Shown piece after piece: positions 59,266 through 64,000 of a stretch of 64,000 bases of DNA (the stretch's first letter is position 1; every line of letters starts with the position of its first letter). The notes beneath the pieces were generated by a model that had not been told where the DNA came from, searched no databases, and worked only from the letters and a program-made list of their open reading frames with translations. Source of the stretch: Delphinapterus leucas (lineage: Eukaryota > Chordata > Mammalia > Artiodactyla > Monodontidae); assembly GCF_002288925.2 (NCBI RefSeq), contig NW_022098024.1:2182814-2246813 (forward strand). The letters are read 5' to 3'. The translations under genes and the position numbers were made by a program.

Positions 59266-59930
59266 TTGATTAGTTGCTCAATATTTATTGAACACACTAT
59301 GTGCTATGCTCTCTAAGATATATTAGTGGCCCAAACTAAACATTCTTGTAGTTTACGATTTAGCAGAGGAAAACATTGAAGACATAATACCAGTTAACTA
59401 ATTATTTAGTTCAAATATGATCCATGTCAAGACTGAGAGGTATCAGTTGCTATAGTTAAGGGCAAACCCTTTTAGCATGGGATATAAGACAGGCCTTCAT
59501 GGGGAATTGATCATCAAGTGGCAATCTGGAAAGTGAGTGGGCATTAGCAAGGCAAAGAGAACAAGCATTACAAGCAGATGCAACAGCATGTGTAAAGGTC
59601 CTGGTTTTGGAAAGGGCATGGCACTAAATGAAGGCATTTTTTAAAGCCCAGTATGGCTAGAGACTGGAAAAAACATCCCAGTTTGTAGTAGTATTGATTA
59701 GGCTAGAAAGATAGCCAAGGGCTCAATCATACGCGGTCTTCTAAAGCACGTAAAAGATTAACTTTATTTAATAGACAATGATGAGCCACTAGAAAGTTTA
59801 AGCTTGTCGGTATGATAGAGTTTCATCTGAAGAATGGCTAAAAAGTAGGAAAGAATGGAGGCAGAGACACCAGTTAAAATGCTACTGCAGTGGTTCGGTC
59901 AAGATGTGGTGAAAGCCATTCAAATTGTGT
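59266..59930 (-). mobile_element. LINE L2, 3' portion, minus strand
   Basis: 'ttgctcaatatttattgaac', 'gatgcaacagcatgtgtaaa', 'gggctcaatcatacgcggtc', 'aatgatgagccactagaaag' and 'gctactgcagtggttcggtc' follow the reversed L2 3' region over about 650 bp. No intact frame. Confidence 0.7.
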
Positions 59931-60224
59931 CTCTAATATAAATAAACAGTCTCTGAGAAATAAGACCTAGAAATTCTCTGTGAGAGGAAGGTGGCTATTT
60001 AGTTCAGGGACTTGGAAAGATTTATTTTGGCTGTTTTGGCTTGTTTACCTTCCACCTTGTTCTTGGCCACATTCTAGAGGATTACAATTGATGAATAGTC
60101 TATTTCCAGATGAACAAAAATACAAATGTACAGCAATAATAAAAATGAGATTGTATTTGTATAATGCTTAAAAACTATCTGTTATTACATTTAATCAGCA
60201 AATTTTCATAACAAGTGATTTTTA

Positions 60225-60251
60225 CCCCTCCCACCCCTACCCCTCCCCCTG
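60225..60251 (-). repeat. C-rich tract, G-quadruplex-capable on the minus strand
   Basis: Five runs of three to five C separated by one or two bases, in otherwise AT-rich DNA. Confidence 0.8.
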
Positions 60252-61070
60252 CTGCCACTGTCTCCACAGGACTTTGGTCTAAGTTGATGTACCTTAATTT
60301 ATTGGCAGTGTGAAATTTCTACCTCGATAAGCCATCATGCATAATAGAAAATCTTATTTGTTTTATCTTACAGAGAAAGTTAAAATTTAGTAGAAGTGGT
60401 CTTCCATTTTGCTCTCTGCATTATTGGGGAGACATAAAAATGTTGACTTATCAGTTCTCATTCTTAACTACTGATAAAAAACACAAAACTTTTAAAAATA
60501 AGATATTTACCTACATCTATGCATGCAAAATATATGCCATGTGAATTGTGTAAATATTAAATATGTACACACACAACCCAGCTGTGGAGGCTTGAATGAC
60601 ATATTTAGAAAACTGGACATTCTATCTTGAACATCTAATCTATAAAATCTCGTCAATGGTCTATATATGTATATTTCTAAAATATGTATCTCAAATAGGT
60701 ATAATGCTTGCTTTCTCATGGGGTGATTGGGAGAATTAAATGAGTTCATTTAGACAAAGTGCTTGATTTAGCACCTAACATGTAATATTTAATATATTTT
60801 AAATATGCATATATATAATCAGATATAATTTTATCACACACTGACTATATGGTTTATTATAAATTTATGTATGTTGATAATTTGATATAAGATTATATAC
60901 ACAGATACAAATGTACACATATGCACATACATACACTATATTAGCTATTGATTATTATGACAAAAATGGTTGCACAGTGATATTCAAAAGTTAAATATGT
61001 TAGCCCTGAAGATATGACTTTCACAGATTCTGGCACAGTTTCTATATCCTGATTTCTCTCATTTACTCAC
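60252..61070. other. Very AT-rich sequence
   Basis: A TATA/ATAT-rich stretch lies at about 60780-60950. No gene or named repeat. Confidence 0.45.
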
Positions 61071-61200
61071 TTATTTCTTTATTCATTATTTAAACAAATA
61101 TTTACTGGGTCTCTACTTCGTGCCAACGACTGTAACCTGTCCTTAAGAATCTTACAGTCTGGTAGGAGAACAAACAAGAAAGCAAGTAACTGCAATAAAA
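61071..61200 (-). mobile_element. LINE L2 3'-end fragment, minus strand
   Basis: 'aaacaaatatttactgggtc', 'tacttcgtgccaacgactgt', 'acagtctggtaggagaacaa'. Confidence 0.6.
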
Positions 61201-61439
61201 ATGATGTGAACAATGTGCAGTACATCCTTTTAAAGTAAGAACACATCCATTCTCCTAGATAACATCTGGTTAATTATTATGTACATATTTGCGTATCATT
61301 AAACTAGAGAAGGATAGAAATTAAATAGAGGAAATTTAAAGGAGCATTTCTTTCTAAGTATCTATTTTTTATTCACCCTCTTGTCTTCATCTACCACCTA
61401 CATGCTAAAGACAACCAAACGATTATCAGTAATTGCTAT

Positions 61440-61690
61440 CACTTTCACTTACCCCGGAACCCTAGTTTCATCTGACTTATGGCAATCTGTAGGTAGAGGT
61501 TCCATAGACCTCTCAAATTCATTCTGCCTAAAATAAATTCATTATGTTCCTTCCTCTAACAAAAATTATTTCTCCTCCTATATGTCTAATCCTTGTTAAG
61601 TGTATGAACAACCACAAAATCACCCCAACTGAAGTCTCAAAGTCTCAGTCAATGTTCAGTGCCTGCCTACAGCCCCACAGCCTGTAGGTC
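61440..61690 (+). mobile_element. Possible L2 fragment, plus strand
   Basis: 'gacctctcaaattcattctg' and 'cctctaacaaaaattatttc' recall the L2 segment just upstream of its 3' part. Weak match. Confidence 0.3.
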
Positions 61691-64000
61691 ATCAAATCCT
61701 CCCTATCCCCTGCCAATTTTTTTTCTTTCCCTTTTAGGTAAACACATACACACAGAACCCTAATGCCGAAAATTAGCAGGATAAGAAAACAATTTCAAGT
61801 TGCTAGGCAGCAGTGCTTAAAGAGAAAGCTCAGAAAATTAAGTCAGTGACTTGGTTATTAAGTGTTGTCAGTAGGTTGTCCCTTTTTCTGTGAGTGGAGA
61901 ATATTTCTTTTTAACATGGAACACTAATTTTAAATTCTATTCATCTATGAACTTCAAAAACATCCTCATGCACATTTCCACATTGATATACTTGAATTTC
62001 TCTTTCCTTCCCATCAACTGATACTTTTTGCTTCTAAAGGTAGTTCCAGCTATGAATCCCAGAGTCCTTTTCAAATGTCCAAATGCTCAGGATATGGATG
62101 GGAGATTCATACTGCAGTTCATATTTATGAAGAAGTATGTTTTTCGTTGTTATTAGTCATTGAAAAGAGATAATCGACATCACAATAATGAAATGTATCA
62201 TGAGTTGGCCCTGATCATATCCTGAGTGTTCCTGAAATTTCTTTCTGGTCCATGCTCTTTAAAGAGTCATTTATTAATTCATAAGCATAAGTGCAAAACT
62301 ATCTGGAACATAGTAGGTCCACAGTAAGTGGTGAATCCTATTCTCCCTTGTAGGGTGTATTTTTTTAAAAATCTGTGAGCATATACAATCCTAAACCCTG
62401 AACCTGGGGAAATGTTTCTAAGTTCCTAAGAAAAATCACTGGAAGAAGAACTATAACAGTTTTCTTTTTTCCTTCTTTCATTTTTTAAATGTATTTTAAA
62501 ATAGTTTTATATCCTGGCAAATATGTGCAGTGGAGTTAATAATATAAACTATAGGTTGAAATGAAAAGTTTAACTATGTCTTTAAAATGTGGGGTTTTTA
62601 ATGGAATAGCGCCTTATATACAGAGGAAAAGCCTGCTTGGAGGGGAAGAAATAGATAAAGAAGACAGTTATTCCTCGAAGGGGTAGAAAAACAGAAGATT
62701 AAATTTGCTTTGAATATTTCTTAAGTAAATGGATTGTTATTTCCTTAGCTCCCATGTGACTACGTTTTCCTTCTCTTTTGAAAGAATTGAAACTTTGGTG
62801 TGCCTTAATATTTCACATCTTTTTTTCACCTGTGTGTCCTGAGCTGGCATGACGGCCCAGCATTGTTAGCAAACAGTCATGTCATTGCTAAATGCATGTT
62901 TATTGGTCTGTGCAGCCACCCTAAACCAGATCACTTCCCAGAATGCCAAGGGGAGCATGACAGTGGTACTTACTTCATCCTTTATCAGTATGTTATCATA
63001 TTTATAATATGGGAGAAGGAAAAACTAGATCAAAGGAAGAGCTTGTGATTCACAAATACAAACTTCTCAAGTGTAGACAAGAGCCATACCTTTGAAAGGA
63101 TGATCTGTGAGCGTCGCCACACAAGTAAAGGATCATTGTTAGTGGATGATTATAATTCATGAAGAGGCGCTTTAGGGAAATATTACTGCTAGTCATTGTG
63201 TTGCATGTATTCTGCTTTCTAAAAACCAGATGAATGTAGGCTGATTTGTACACCATAGCTTTCAGCATAGAAGTAAAGGAAGAGTTTATTACCTGTTTTT
63301 TCCCCTCCCCTGAGAGGGATTTGTTTCACTTTGAAGTAAGACTGTCATAAAAAGGCTGCAAGTCACAGTGCGTGTTGTAGTTTCCTTGGAATGAAGTCCA
63401 AACTCTATTCTGCTTTGCCAATTTGTCTGGAAGCCATACAAACATGGGCAAATATGGGGATCAAAATTCAGTTAGATTTGCCCCAATGGAAGAATGAAAT
63501 GTTTCACACTTGGAGGTTGCCCAGGAAATATCATAGCCTTTCCGGTATTGCTTAGTTGAGATGGTTTAATAGGCCTTTATTTAGAAGAGATGATTGAAGG
63601 AGAGGAGAGAAGGATGAGCTGTGAGACATGAGTTACTAGAAAAAGAAAGAGCTTCTGGTTGCTGCATGGGGATTCTGGAGTCCGAAAGATGGCTTCCAAT
63701 CCTCCTTTCTCTTCTTTTACCTACCACGACTCTCTGCCTCAGTTTTCTCTTTTGCAAAACAGCACTCATAAACCTATCATGCAGGTTGCTATCTGGATTA
63801 TGTGGGGTTCTATATGACTCATCATGCTCTTTACCTTGCAGGTGGCAGGTCTACCCTGAGTGGTAGTTCTTTGTCCCTATTGTAGCATATCTTTAAATTT
63901 TCTTTGAAATGAAAAATTCGTGTTCTATTTCAGAACATGAATAAAGAATAAGAAAAAAATTTCTTATTTTTCAAATAACCATGCTTAGAAATCTATGATA
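61691..64000. other. Unique AT-rich sequence to the right edge
   Basis: No supported gene, RNA or clear repeat. A short MIR-like tail lies near 62300 ('acatagtaggtccacagtaa'). The frames here are short and unremarkable. Confidence 0.4.

Noticed and set aside
1..64000. Search for an undescribed multi-gene system
   Set aside because: The window holds no cluster of coding genes on either strand. What is unusual is repeat and regulatory structure, reported separately.

Overview
This window looks like a mammalian, almost certainly cetacean, genomic segment. It contains seven tRNA-derived SINEs of the CHR type, the family that marks whales, dolphins and hippos. It also holds L1 ends of cetartiodactyl type and eutherian-wide fossils (MIR, L2, MLT1, MER1, MER5, MER20). 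I see no Bov-B, Bov-tA or primate Alu sequence. There is no protein-coding gene that I can support. Nearly every long open frame lies in a repeat, a CpG island or a simple repeat.

Layout: 1-1.57 kb is the 5' UTR of a minus-strand L1 that runs off the left edge, and 1.75-2.2 kb is an opposite L1 3' end. From 2.2 to 7.7 kb the sequence is mostly unique, with old repeats and a diverged local duplication (about 4.9 and 6.8 kb). The functional landmark is a CpG island at about 7.88-9.18 kb, flanked by a CTCF-like motif, CCAAT boxes and GC boxes. It is followed by a candidate non-coding exon ending at 9794 with a textbook GTGAGT donor. From memory only, the end of that exon resembles the 5' leader of LRRC4C (NGL-1), a synaptic leucine-rich-repeat gene whose coding part sits in one far-downstream exon. 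If so, 9.8-64 kb is first-intron sequence of a very large gene, which fits the absence of coding exons. An RFX-type X-box (20036-20049) and a CpG-retaining block (20.33-21.01 kb) are the best intronic enhancer candidates.

The rest is AT-rich sequence studded with repeats. SINEs lie at 14.7, 18.2, 18.7, 30.2, 41.0, 51.9 and 56.5 kb, most with clear target-site duplications. L1 3' ends lie at 37.2, 39.6 and 48.1 kb, the last abutting an oppositely oriented ORF2 fragment. There are MLT1 LTRs at 3.5 and 31.9 kb and hAT elements at 33.5 (MER5-like), 38.2 (MER1-like), 45.8 and 56.8 kb (MER20-like). A nearly full-length mariner (56954-58224) is inserted at a TA inside the second MER20, splitting it.

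The most unusual object is a 27-unit, perfectly phased interstitial telomere-like array at 54293-54454 that mixes TTAGGG with TACGGG, TATGGG and TCAGGG hexamers. I found no new multi-gene system, CRISPR array, intact viral gene or stable-RNA gene. Repeat family names come from recognition by eye, not from a database search.
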